NCBI GenBank assembly: GCA_029551395.1
Contig: JAKPFN010000010.1
Span: forward strand, 1 to 46,068
Source: Armatimonadota bacterium
GTDB lineage: Bacteria > Armatimonadota > UBA5829 > DTLH01
Reading direction: 5' to 3'
DNA: 46,068 bases
A model generated the notes under the pieces. The model did no database searches and had not been told where the DNA came from. It worked only from the letters and a program-made list of their open reading frames with translations. Shown piece after piece: positions 8,791-16,504 of this stretch (position 1 is the first letter of the stretch; each line of letters begins with the position of its first letter). The position numbers were made by a program, and so were the translations under genes.

Positions 8791-9150
8791 ATGCCACGCG
8801 TAAAACGCGGCACGATGACCCATAAGCGCCATAAAAAGGTGCTGGATAGAGCAAAAGGCTACTGGGGTGGTCGCAGTCGGTTATTTAAGACGGCGAAAGA
8901 AGCCGTTATGCACTCGATGCAGTACGCCTACCGCGACAGGCGAAATAAGAAGCGGGAGTTCCGCAGGCTTTGGATTGCGAGAATCAATGCCGCCTGTCGT
9001 GAGCAGGGAATGACTTATGGCCGGTTTATCGAAGGGCTTTCAAAAGCTGGTGTGCAGCTTGACAGAAAGATGCTCTCCGAGATGGCTATTCATGACGCGC
9101 AGGGATTTGCAAAACTCGTCGAACAGGCGAGAGCACAGGTTTCCGCTTAA
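8791..9150 (+). CDS. rplT: 50S ribosomal protein L20
   Basis: This 119-residue basic protein begins [20 protein letters not shown] and contains [20 protein letters not shown], both hallmark L20 sequences. Length is normal (about 118). TAGGAGA precedes the ATG. L20 binds 23S rRNA early in assembly and often represses its own operon. It is followed by about 200 nt of structured sequence before pheS. Confidence 0.96.
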   Translation: MPRVKRGTMTHKRHKKVLDRAKGYWGGRSRLFKTAKEAVMHSMQYAYRDRRNKKREFRRLWIARINAACREQGMTYGRFIEGLSKAGVQLDRKMLSEMAIHDAQGFAKLVEQARAQVSA

Positions 9151-9154
9151 ATGA

Positions 9155-9294
9155 TGGGTTCAGGGGTGCGTCTCCGAGAACCCACGCAGACAATTATCGC
9201 CCAACGTCCAATCGCCAGAGATGCGTGTTGCTTTGAGCATCTTTATTGATGTCAGGCAGCGTCGAAGCTGTGGTAATTGGACGTTGCGCGTTTT
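9155..9294 (+). ncRNA. Structured intergenic RNA candidate between rplT and pheS
   Basis: A hairpin (TGGGTTC 9155-9161 with GAACCCA 9178-9184, plus an inner 4-bp GGGG/CTCC stem) is followed by a larger branched fold. Its closing stem pairs 9198-9212 with 9276-9290, 14 of 15 positions. Inside it are AGATGC/GCATCT (9219-9224 with 9237-9242) and CAGC/GCTG (9257-9260 with 9267-9270), giving a three-way junction. TTTT follows the closing stem at 9291. No T-box sequence is visible. It could be a pheST leader, a terminator-linked fold or a small RNA. Function unknown. Confidence 0.45.
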
Positions 9295-9351
9295 ACAGCC
9301 GAATATTTAGAGTTCGGCACCTGATGGTAAGAATCCACTTGAAGTGTAAGT

Positions 9352-10344
9352 ATGACCGAGTTCGATAGAATAACAGATCTTGAAAAAGAAGCTTCTTCAC
9401 GCATTGCAAGTGCTGGTTCTACTCGTGAACTGGACGAGCTTGAAGTGGAGTACCTTGGACGTAAAGGAAAGGTAACTCAACTACTACGGGCTATTGGTGA
9501 GCTGTCGGCTGAAGACCGTCCTGCTTACGGAGCGCGAGTGAACCAGTCAAAAGGAACCATTGAAGGGCTTATATCAGAACGCCGCGCACAGGTAGTACAG
9601 GAAGAAGCTAAAAAACGCTTCAAAGCAGAAACCCTCGATGTAACCCTGCCAGGACGGTTCTATAATGTAGGCCAACCGCACGTTCTGGTCCAGACGATGG
9701 CTGAAGTCAAACGGATCTTCACCGGCCTTGGTTATCAGTTCGTCGAAAGCCCAGAAGTAGAGCGTTACCGCTACAATTTTGAAGCTTTGAATTACCCGGA
9801 AGAGCATCCTGCTATGGATGAGCAGATGTCGTTTTATGTCACGGATGAATACTTGCTCCGCACGCAGACCACAGCAGTCCAAGCCAGAGTTATGGAGAAG
9901 CAGAAACCGCCTCTCAGGATTTGTACGCTGGGCAAGTGTTATCGCTATGATGCTGTGGACGCGACTCATAGTCATACATTCCATCAGGTGGACTGTTTTG
10001 CAGTAGATGAACACATCACGATGGCAGATTTAAAGGGTACGCTTGTCAAATTCTGCCAGGAAATGTTCGGAGAAGATATCAGGGTAAGGTTCAGGCCAGA
10101 TTTCTTCCCGTTTGTTGAGCCGGGAGCTGAGATAGCAATCAGTATCAGCGGCGGCAGGTGGCTGGAACTGGGTGGAGCCGGTATGATCCACACTAATGTT
10201 CTGAGAAACTGCGGTATTGACCCTGAGAAATATACAGGTTTTGCATTTGGTCTGGGAATCGACCGAATGCCTATGATTAAGCATGGTATAGACAACCTGA
10301 GATTGTTCATGGAAGATGATCTGAGGTTCCTGAGGCAGTTCTAA
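9352..10344 (+). CDS. pheS: Phenylalanyl-tRNA synthetase alpha subunit
   Basis: This 330-residue class II catalytic subunit pairs with PheT in an alpha2-beta2 enzyme. An N-terminal coiled-coil region (residues 1-90) leads into the catalytic fold. Visible signatures are LLRTQTTAVQARVM (motif 1 region), SHTFHQVDCFAVDE and the C-terminal GFAFGLGIDRMPMIKHGIDN (motif 3). Length is typical. The ATG has only a weak ribosome site (GAAGTGTAAGT), so its expression may depend on the structured leader upstream. pheT follows after 95 nt that carry a heptamer repeat. Confidence 0.96.
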   Translation: MTEFDRITDLEKEASSRIASAGSTRELDELEVEYLGRKGKVTQLLRAIGELSAEDRPAYGARVNQSKGTIEGLISERRAQVVQEEAKKRFKAETLDVTLPGRFYNVGQPHVLVQTMAEVKRIFTGLGYQFVESPEVERYRYNFEALNYPEEHPAMDEQMSFYVTDEYLLRTQTTAVQARVMEKQKPPLRICTLGKCYRYDAVDATHSHTFHQVDCFAVDEHITMADLKGTLVKFCQEMFGEDIRVRFRPDFFPFVEPGAEIAISISGGRWLELGGAGMIHTNVLRNCGIDPEKYTGFAFGLGIDRMPMIKHGIDNLRLFMEDDLRFLRQF

Positions 10345-10407
10345 GGAGTTAAGAAAGTTACGTGTAGAGTGCAAGGTCAAGTAATTCCAAATATCTGATT
10401 CTCTTGC

Positions 10408-10435
10408 TTTACACTTTTCACTTTACACTTTTCAC
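10408..10435 (+). repeat. Heptamer tandem repeat directly upstream of pheT
   Basis: Four tandem heptamers alternate TTTACAC and TTTTCAC, ending four bases before the pheT ATG at 10440, where a Shine-Dalgarno would normally lie. The first copy also forms an imperfect inverted repeat (10403-10414) with 10362-10375. The reverse complement of the same repeat type recurs at 44613-44640. Confidence 0.8.
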
Positions 10436-10439
10436 TAAT

Positions 10440-12530
10440 ATGCGAGTTCCTGTTGAGTGGCTAAATGAATATGTAAAGCTGGAAGCGCCTGTGGAAGAGG
10501 TAGCTGATCTTCTGACTATGGCAGGTCTTGAGGTTGAAGAGATCGACCACCTGACTGCTGTAGAGGTAGCGCGCCTTGGTGGTGTTCCAGATGCAAAAGA
10601 TGACCGAATTCTGATGACTAAGGTGACACCTAATCGAGGCGACTGGCTGTCTATGTTAGGTGTTGCTCGTGAGATTTCCGCTGTGACTGGCTGGAAGCTC
10701 AAAACGCCAAAACCGATAGCAAAAGGGACTGCTCCTGCTACTGAATCACTTATAAAAATCAGCATAACCGCACCAGACCTGTGCCCCAGGTATGCAGGCA
10801 TCGTCATCCGCAATGTAGTTATCAAAGAATCCCCTGACTGGCTGAAAAACAGATTGATCCGTGCCGGTATGAGGCCAATCAACAATATCGTTGATATCAC
10901 AAACTACGTTATGCTGGAATACGGCCAGCCGCTGCACGCATTCGATTATGATTTACTAACAGGAAAAGAGATTATCGTTCGGCGGGCGCGGGAAGGCGAG
11001 ACTATTACTACAATCGACGAAATCGAGCGTAAACTGTCTGCTGATACGCTAGTTATAGCCGATAGTAATCGTGCTGTAGCTGTCGCAGGGGTAATGGGTG
11101 GTTCTGAATCAGAAGTAGGACCGAATACGAAAAACATAATGCTGGAGTCTGCGAACTTTAATGCGGTGTCTATTCGAAGGACTTCTAAGCTGCTGTCTCT
11201 TGTTACAGAGTCCAGCTACAGGTTTGAGCGTGGAGTTGATCCCGGGATCACTGATGAAGCAGCAAAACGGGCTGCAGAACTGATGCAGGAACTTGCCGAT
11301 GGTGAAATTTCGCAAGGTATTGTGGATGTATTCCCCGGAAAATCTGAGCCTCGTGTAATTTTCGTTCGTCCTGAGCGTGTAAACTGGCTTCTTGGCACGA
11401 ATCTTGATGTAAAGAAGATGACAGCCTGTTTGGAAGCCCTTCAGTTTTCAACTAAGCTGGCTGGTGGTGGTATCGAGGTTACGGTTCCGACATTTCGGCC
11501 GGATGTCGAACAGGAAGTCGATGTTATCGAAGAGATAGCTCGAATATATGGTTATGAGAACCTTGGTGTAACGCTTCCATCTGCCGCTGTTGAGGGCAAA
11601 GATAGCAGAGAAGGGCTGTTTACTCAAAGGCTAAGGGGCATTTTGATGGCATGTGGAATGCAGGAAGTGCTCACCCACAGTCTGATTGATCCCCAAAGCG
11701 TACAAATTAGCGGGTTGTTAGAAGAATCATTGGCCATAAGGAATCCACTAAGCGAAGATACGTCCAGGCTCCGGACTGCTCTAGCGCCGAACCTCCTGCA
11801 CGTCATCTCTCGCAACAGATCTGTAGGCCAAAAAGATATCAGCATTTTCGAGATTGGTAAAGTCTATCATTGGCTTGAGGTTGGCGCTCCAACTGAGCAT
11901 CGTTCACTGGCTGTGGCAATGACTGGAAGCCAGTGGAGTTGCGCCTGGAATCTCGATAAAGATGCGCTGAATGCTGATTTTTATCTTGCAAAAGGCGCGC
12001 TTGAGCGTATTTTTGATTGTCTGCATGTATCCGGCGTCGTATTTGAGCCAATTCAACATCCGATGCTGCACCCAACACGCGCAGCCAGGATTGTTGTCAA
12101 CGGAACGGAGCTTGGTGTGCTCGGAGAGGTGTCTTCGGAGGTACTGGACAAGCTGGATATCCGAGGCCGTGTATATGTTTTTGAAATCGATGTTGACCGA
12201 CTGATGATTCTAACACCTGAGGCGGTTGGTTATAAGCCGCTGCCGAGATTCCCGGCAGTTTACAGGCATCTGGCTGTTGTAGTAAAGCAGGAAGTGCCTT
12301 ATGCCGAGGTAAAACGCCTGGTCGTGGAGTCCGGTGGAGAGATAATCGAGGATGTAGAGCTTCTTGATGTTTACACCGGGACCCAGATCAAAGAAGATGA
12401 GCGTAACCTGACACTATCGATCATTTTCCGGTCAAGCGAACGCACATTGACCGATGAGGAAGTAGCAGGAGTGCTCGAAGCCATCAAGGCAAGTCTGGTT
12501 AAAGAGTTCGGAGTTACTTTCCGGGGGTAA
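10440..12530 (+). CDS. pheT: Phenylalanyl-tRNA synthetase beta subunit, short form
   Basis: This 696-residue beta subunit carries the B3/B4 editing region (CPRYAGIVIRNVVI to QPLHAFDYDLL), the B5 region, the catalytic-like fold and a C-terminal ferredoxin-fold anticodon-binding domain (VYRHLAVVVKQEVPYAEVKR onward). The usual bacterial PheT is about 800 residues. Here the N-terminal EMAP/Trbp-like OB domain is missing: sequence runs from GLEVEEIDHL almost directly to KVTPNRGDWLSMLGVAREI. I chose the ATG at 10440 (MRVPVEWLNEYVK). The longer frame from 10404 only translates the heptamer repeat. There is no clear Shine-Dalgarno. Confidence 0.95.
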   Translation: MRVPVEWLNEYVKLEAPVEEVADLLTMAGLEVEEIDHLTAVEVARLGGVPDAKDDRILMTKVTPNRGDWLSMLGVAREISAVTGWKLKTPKPIAKGTAPATESLIKISITAPDLCPRYAGIVIRNVVIKESPDWLKNRLIRAGMRPINNIVDITNYVMLEYGQPLHAFDYDLLTGKEIIVRRAREGETITTIDEIERKLSADTLVIADSNRAVAVAGVMGGSESEVGPNTKNIMLESANFNAVSIRRTSKLLSLVTESSYRFERGVDPGITDEAAKRAAELMQELADGEISQGIVDVFPGKSEPRVIFVRPERVNWLLGTNLDVKKMTACLEALQFSTKLAGGGIEVTVPTFRPDVEQEVDVIEEIARIYGYENLGVTLPSAAVEGKDSREGLFTQRLRGILMACGMQEVLTHSLIDPQSVQISGLLEESLAIRNPLSEDTSRLRTALAPNLLHVISRNRSVGQKDISIFEIGKVYHWLEVGAPTEHRSLAVAMTGSQWSCAWNLDKDALNADFYLAKGALERIFDCLHVSGVVFEPIQHPMLHPTRAARIVVNGTELGVLGEVSSEVLDKLDIRGRVYVFEIDVDRLMILTPEAVGYKPLPRFPAVYRHLAVVVKQEVPYAEVKRLVVESGGEIIEDVELLDVYTGTQIKEDERNLTLSIIFRSSERTLTDEEVAGVLEAIKASLVKEFGVTFRG

Positions 12531-12604
12531 CCACGTAAAGCAGGCTCCGATGCAGCGAGATTGCATAAGAGACCGCCATTTAGGGCGGCGAAAGGAGAGA
12601 AGAG

Positions 12605-13249
12605 ATGGCGGTAGAGAGACGTGACAGGCTGAATGATGTAGAATCCGTTATCTGCCACTTACGTGACGTAGTATCAGCACGGGTAGTTGCAGGAGATGAC
12701 GGCGAAATTGCCGAAGTCCATGTTCTGACTGAGTCTACACGGACACCGAAGCAGGTGGTGCGTGATATAGAGTCAGCAGTCATGGCCAAACTTGGCATTC
12801 AGATCGATCATCGCAAAGTAAGCGTGGCACAGATCCAATCCAACGTCAAGAGAGAAACAGGGAGGCTGAAATTCTCCGATGTATCTATCTCCCTGAATGG
12901 CAGTAGGGCTGAAGCTACTGTCCGATTAGCCCGTAATGGTTCATCTTATATGGGTACATCATCAGGATTAAGTTCCAGTAATGGGCAGATGCGATCAATC
13001 GCTACTGCTACACTCCAAGCAATTGAAGATTCCGGCTGCATTGACGGCACGCTGATGATCGAGGACCTTACAACAAACGTCACATTGGCTAATAAGGCGG
13101 TTGTAGTAATCCTCGTGAATCTGGTGACAGATAGAGGTGAAGAATATCTTACAGGTTCTGCTATAGTTAAGCAGGATTTATGGAAAGCTGTGGTGAATGC
13201 ATCTCTAGATGCAGTAAATCGACGAACTACATTGATATGTGATGATTAG
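12605..13249 (+). CDS. Conserved protein of unknown function
   Basis: This 214-residue soluble protein has no signal peptide and a strong AAAGGAGAG ribosome site. The N-terminal 80 residues (ICHLRDVVSARVV, then EVHVLTESTRTPKQVVRDIE, then GIQIDHRKVSVAQI) look like a small alpha/beta domain. I recall this pattern as a conserved hypothetical in Firmicutes. The C-terminal half (RAEATVRLARNGSSYMGTSS, then ATATLQAIED) faintly resembles a small-molecule-binding regulatory fold such as that of LeuA, which is speculative. It lies 125 bases before the 28-codon peptide ORF and the HD-GYP genes, and may work with them. It is not obviously linked to pheT. Confidence 0.75.
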   Translation: MAVERRDRLNDVESVICHLRDVVSARVVAGDDGEIAEVHVLTESTRTPKQVVRDIESAVMAKLGIQIDHRKVSVAQIQSNVKRETGRLKFSDVSISLNGSRAEATVRLARNGSSYMGTSSGLSSSNGQMRSIATATLQAIEDSGCIDGTLMIEDLTTNVTLANKAVVVILVNLVTDRGEEYLTGSAIVKQDLWKAVVNASLDAVNRRTTLICDD

Positions 13250-13256
13250 ATAAGCT

Positions 13257-13541
13257 TTGAGCCAACGGCGCGAGCGGTAATGGCATGAGCGGAAGATTCA
13301 ACCCGAGCGAAGCGATGTATGCACCCCTACGAGCGGTTTAGGGGTAGATCACGCGAAAGGGGTTGACAACCGAAATGAAACGTCTGTTAAAGGTGCTGAT
13401 CGCTCTGGCAACACTGGCTGCTACCTGCGGAGCTAGCTTTAAGAGTTGGCCTCCTCCATAGTCTAGGATGAAGTGGACTGGGTTTGCAGGTTCTCAGATA
13501 ATGCACTAACTGTAAGGTCTCTGCCAGCGCCGTTGGCTCAA
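13257..13541 (+). ncRNA. 285-nt element closed by a perfect 15-bp inverted repeat
   Basis: 13257-13271 and 13527-13541 are exact reverse complements over 15 bases. The left part holds GAGCGG at 13272, 13287 and 13331 and GAGCGA at 13305. A 7-bp stem pairs 13323-13329 with 13339-13345, its loop showing one GAGCGG, and a GGTT/AACC hairpin lies at 13361-13371. The right part encloses the peptide ORF 13375-13461. No transposase and no flanking target duplication are visible, so a structured RNA or leader is favoured over a mobile element. It matches no riboswitch class that I recognise. Confidence 0.5.
13375..13461 (+). CDS. 28-residue secreted micropeptide candidate
   Basis: The ORF encodes a basic start (MKRLLK), a hydrophobic core (VLIALATLAATCGA) and a short tail (SFKSWPPP), a complete miniature signal peptide followed by about eight residues. 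AAAGGGG (13356-13362) lies 12 nt before the ATG, and a GGTTGACAACC hairpin overlaps its last bases, which could control access. The layout recalls AgrD-type cyclic lactone autoinducer precursors, but no acidic C-terminal tail and no AgrB protease are seen here. Alternatives are a leader peptide or a chance ORF. It lies wholly inside the inverted-repeat element and upstream of two HD-GYP genes. Confidence 0.45.
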   Translation: MKRLLKVLIALATLAATCGASFKSWPPP

Positions 13542-13563
13542 TACTATGAGAGAAATAGTATTG
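13539..13563 (+). promoter_or_regulatory. AT-rich hairpin overlapping the 3' arm of the inverted repeat
   Basis: CAATACTAT (13539-13547) pairs with ATAGTATTG (13555-13563) around a 7-nt loop and is followed by ATTTTC. Its first three bases are also the last bases of the long inverted repeat, so the two structures partly compete. This is a layout typical of a switch or weak terminator, but that is inference. Confidence 0.45.
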
Positions 13564-13579
13564 ATTTTCAAGTGTTGAT

Positions 13580-13608
13580 TTGTAACTGAAACTCGGTGTT
13601 TCTACTAT
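13580..13608 (+). promoter_or_regulatory. Weak promoter candidate before the HD-GYP genes
   Basis: TTGTAA (13580-13585) and TACTAT (13603-13608) are 17 bases apart, each matching consensus at four of six positions. The rest of the stretch up to 13715 holds no other clear feature. Confidence 0.3.
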
Positions 13609-13715
13609 AGAGATTTACCGCACATACGGCATAATTATAGATTGAGGTTAAATGATCGCCAGACTACTTTTTCATTGTGCAAGTGGTATCAGGCGAAGTT
13701 CGTTCAGTGTACTAA

Positions 13716-15257
13716 ATGAGCAGCAAAAGGCTGTATTATTACTATTGCCGTGCTTCAATAGCTGCAGCCGTTGTAATGACTGCAACGGTCTACTGCTTAA
13801 TGCCTCCTTCTGCGGATGCATTACAAGGTGCATTCGTTTTTGCAGCTTTAGCATTCATCTCCGAACTCAAACCTGTTAGTGTTCGAACAAATATGTTCGA
13901 GGTTACTATTACTGTTCCCATAGTCTGGGCATCGATGGTGTTATTTGGCCCGTTGAGCGCCATGCTGGTAGCAGGATTAGCGGTCGCAGGCGCAAATGGA
14001 ACAGGATGGATATCCGCACGGGTGATGATATACTTGAGGTCGAAGAACCGAATGCCTCGGCTTCAAAATGCGTTGGCTACAATTGCAGGACCTTGGGAAG
14101 ACAGAGCAGAATATCCTGCACAGTGGGTAATTCAACAGATTCTTTCAAATGCATCACAGGATGCCATTGCTGTCGGCGCTGCTGCCATCATTTATAATGC
14201 CATTGGTGGTAATATTGCCACACACGAAGTGCTGGTTTCTGTGCCTGTTGCAGAAATATTTACTCATTTCATAATTCCATTCTTCATTGCCGTCCTTGCT
14301 TACCTGTTGATTGATGAAGTCCGTCTTATTATGGCTATTATTCTTGGCGAGAATCGGCCAGAAGACACCAGGGACTGGTATAGCTTTTTCCTAAGATGCA
14401 AGATGCTGCTTATTGAATCGCTGCCGGTTGCGGCTGGTCAGTATTTGCTTCTTCCGCCTGTAACGCTGCTTATGCTTTATCTGTATGTGCATGTCGGGCT
14501 AATCAGTGGGCTTGTAGTTGTTGGCCCGTTTCTCGCGCTTCGCTCCGCTGTCCAGAAATCAGTTGAACAACAGCAGCTTTATATGGATACGATAGCTACG
14601 TTGGGTACTTATATGCAGCATTATCATCCGTATACCAGAGGACACCTCAAACGGGTTGCTGATATGTCTGAACGGCTTGCAAGAGAGTTGAGGCTCAATG
14701 CTCAGACTGTTATGCTTATGCCTTATGCTGGTCTGATGCATGACATTGGAAAAGTAGGAGTTTCTGAGGATATCTTAGACAAAGTTGGTAAGCTGACCGA
14801 TGAAGAATGGGCTACAATAAAAGAACATCCGGTCAAAGGTGCTGAGATAGTATCGCACATCGAGTTCCTGGACCAGACTGTTGATTGGATTAAATACCAC
14901 CATAAATGGGCTAATGGTTCTGGTTACCCGGATGACGGAGTCAAAAACGGTAAGGTGCCTATTGAAGCTGCTATCATAGCTGTTGCAGATGCGTTTGATG
15001 CAATGACCGATGACCGGGAGATGTCCATTAGCTGGGAGTGCGATTCCTGCGGCTATAAGCCTGATGATGGACAAAGGCCCGAGTTCTGCCCGGTTTGTAA
15101 TGCTCCTAAACGGAGAACGTATCGTAAGCCGCTGAGCGTGGATGAAGCCATTGATGAGCTTAGACGAGGTGCGGGGACACAGTTCTCTCCTGAGGTTGTC
15201 AAAGCTTTCCTGCAGTTGGTAGATAGAGAGGGAGTCAAAGTTGGTGGAAATGTTTAG
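13716..15257 (+). CDS. Membrane HD-GYP phosphodiesterase with rubredoxin-like zinc-ribbon insert
   Basis: This 513-residue protein has several hydrophobic segments (residues 12-280, a membrane sensor domain) followed by an HD-GYP domain, the family that hydrolyses cyclic di-GMP. Catalytic motifs are intact: GHLKRV, H342-D343 in MHDIGKVGV, and GSGYP at 401-405. Between DAFDAMTDDR and LSVDEAIDELRRGAGTQF lies an extra segment of about 35 residues with CxxCGY (C442, C445) and CPVC (C458, C461), like rubredoxin or a zinc ribbon, suggesting metal or redox control. A TAA directly upstream fixes the ATG at 13716. There is no good Shine-Dalgarno. The next gene overlaps its end by 17 nt. Confidence 0.88.
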   Translation: MSSKRLYYYYCRASIAAAVVMTATVYCLMPPSADALQGAFVFAALAFISELKPVSVRTNMFEVTITVPIVWASMVLFGPLSAMLVAGLAVAGANGTGWISARVMIYLRSKNRMPRLQNALATIAGPWEDRAEYPAQWVIQQILSNASQDAIAVGAAAIIYNAIGGNIATHEVLVSVPVAEIFTHFIIPFFIAVLAYLLIDEVRLIMAIILGENRPEDTRDWYSFFLRCKMLLIESLPVAAGQYLLLPPVTLLMLYLYVHVGLISGLVVVGPFLALRSAVQKSVEQQQLYMDTIATLGTYMQHYHPYTRGHLKRVADMSERLARELRLNAQTVMLMPYAGLMHDIGKVGVSEDILDKVGKLTDEEWATIKEHPVKGAEIVSHIEFLDQTVDWIKYHHKWANGSGYPDDGVKNGKVPIEAAIIAVADAFDAMTDDREMSISWECDSCGYKPDDGQRPEFCPVCNAPKRRTYRKPLSVDEAIDELRRGAGTQFSPEVVKAFLQLVDREGVKVGGNV

Positions 15258-15930
15258 CCAATGGAATACACCTGTTATACTGGCTGTTGGCATTGCTTTA
15301 GTCATAACGCTTGGCAGCACTTACTATTCCACGTTCTATCAGCCTCGTAAAATGGAGCGGGCATATAAACGAGCCTTGTATGCCTTGGCTGCGGCTGTTG
15401 AGACACGGGATTCTGGTACCATTGGTCATGCCCGCAGAGTAGCAGATTATGCAGTTGCAGTAGCTGAAGACTTGGGTATTGATAAAAAGGAGCAGTTAAA
15501 GATTGAATATGCTGCACTTTTGAGAGACATTGGTAAGGTCAATGTTCCTGCTGCACTTCTGAATAAAAGTACCCCGCTTACCGTTGAGGAATGGGAGCAT
15601 GTTAAGACTCACTCGCAGATAGGTGCAGAAATGGTGCAGGCTGTACCATTTCCATTTCTATCATATCTGTCTGACATAATACTGCATCACCACGAGTGTT
15701 GGGATGGTTCTGGTTATCCTGATAATCTTCAAGGGGAGGAAATTCCGCTTGCATCGCGTATTCTAGCTGTAACAACGGATTACGATGCAATAACATCGGA
15801 CCGTCCATATCATGAATCTCAGCCTCATGAGGTTGCAATTGCTCAGATCAAGAGTGGTCGCGGGACCAGATATGATCCTGCAGTAGTCGATGCATTCCTC
15901 AGAGTCATAGAGTCCCTACGTAACAGGTGA
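15241..15930 (+). CDS. HD-GYP protein with one membrane anchor and altered HD pair
   Basis: This 229-residue protein has one N-terminal membrane segment (PVILAVGIALVITLGSTYY) and then an HD-GYP domain. GHARRV, HHHECWDGSGYPDNLQGEEI and DYDAITSDRPY are kept, but the HD pair reads R95-D96 (LLRDIGKVNV): the metal-binding His is replaced by Arg. It may be a regulatory or inactive partner of the intact HD-GYP protein encoded just upstream. It starts inside that gene, at TTG 15241 behind GGGAG (GTG 15244 and ATG 15250 are alternatives), so the two are probably translationally coupled. Confidence 0.88.
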   Translation: MVEMFSQWNTPVILAVGIALVITLGSTYYSTFYQPRKMERAYKRALYALAAAVETRDSGTIGHARRVADYAVAVAEDLGIDKKEQLKIEYAALLRDIGKVNVPAALLNKSTPLTVEEWEHVKTHSQIGAEMVQAVPFPFLSYLSDIILHHHECWDGSGYPDNLQGEEIPLASRILAVTTDYDAITSDRPYHESQPHEVAIAQIKSGRGTRYDPAVVDAFLRVIESLRNR

Positions 15931-15934
15931 AACA

Positions 15935-16501
15935 GTGTTATTTCTTGAGATAGGAGTTTTATCGGTCCTCGTTGCTTTAATAAGGCGGGGACAGATCTTT
16001 CGGCTTGCGGATTTAGAGATCCGGCGGATCTGGCTGGTCACCGTTCCGGTGGCCGTTATTCTTGCATCTATTATATTCCGTCGAACAACACCCCCGGAGA
16101 TTTGGCAGCCTGTTACAGGTGCTCTTCACCTCGTTACCAGCGCTGCACTGTTTGCATTGTTTTGGTCAAACAGAAAACTTCCAGGAATCAAATGGCTTCT
16201 TGCAGGATGGCTGTTGAATTTTGCTCCGATTTTAACTAATGGCGGCCGAATGCCTGTTTCGAAGTGGGCTGTAAAGATAGCTTATGGCAGCGGGCAAGAA
16301 GGCAGAATGCTGCAGCATATATGGATGTCATCGCAGACAAAGTTCAATTTCCTCGGTGATTTCATTCCATTGCCAACTCCTTTAGTTGCCATACCAGAAG
16401 TAGTCAGCCCTGGGGATATACTGATGGCAGTGGGCTTGTTTCTTTTGATTCAATTAACAATGTGCCCCAGAAAGAAAAAAGCATCGGAGAGCAAGGGGTA
16501 G
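15935..16501 (+). CDS. DUF5317 membrane protein
   Basis: This 188-residue protein has about five hydrophobic segments. The family pattern is recognisable: an N-terminal LEIGVLSVLVALIRRGQ, a RLADLEIRRIWLV stretch, the NGGRMPVSKWA motif near residue 105, FLGDFIPLPTPL, and a final SPGDILMAVGLFLLI helix with a basic tail (PRKKKA). Its function is unknown. The GTG at 15935 sits 4 nt after the previous stop, behind AGGTGA. Packing with the HD-GYP genes suggests a joint signalling or envelope role. Confidence 0.8.
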   Translation: MLFLEIGVLSVLVALIRRGQIFRLADLEIRRIWLVTVPVAVILASIIFRRTTPPEIWQPVTGALHLVTSAALFALFWSNRKLPGIKWLLAGWLLNFAPILTNGGRMPVSKWAVKIAYGSGQEGRMLQHIWMSSQTKFNFLGDFIPLPTPLVAIPEVVSPGDILMAVGLFLLIQLTMCPRKKKASESKG

Positions 16502-16504
16502 TCG

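Noticed and set aside
10404-10439. N-terminal extension of PheT
   Set aside because: It would translate the heptamer repeat. The conserved family start MRVPVEWLNEY begins at 10440.
13490-13530. Cobalamin riboswitch fragment (ACTGTAAGG-like sequence)
   Set aside because: The other conserved blocks of that riboswitch are absent and no cobalamin genes are nearby.
13257-13541. Miniature transposon with terminal inverted repeats
   Set aside because: No matching target-site duplication flanks the repeats and no transposase or second copy is in the window. A structured RNA fits better, though copies elsewhere were not searchable.
13652-13879. 75-codon ORF with a good GAGGT ribosome site overlapping the HD-GYP gene start
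   Set aside because: It runs in another frame through the conserved membrane domain and has odd Cys-rich composition. It may reflect an upstream start signal, but it is not supported as a gene.
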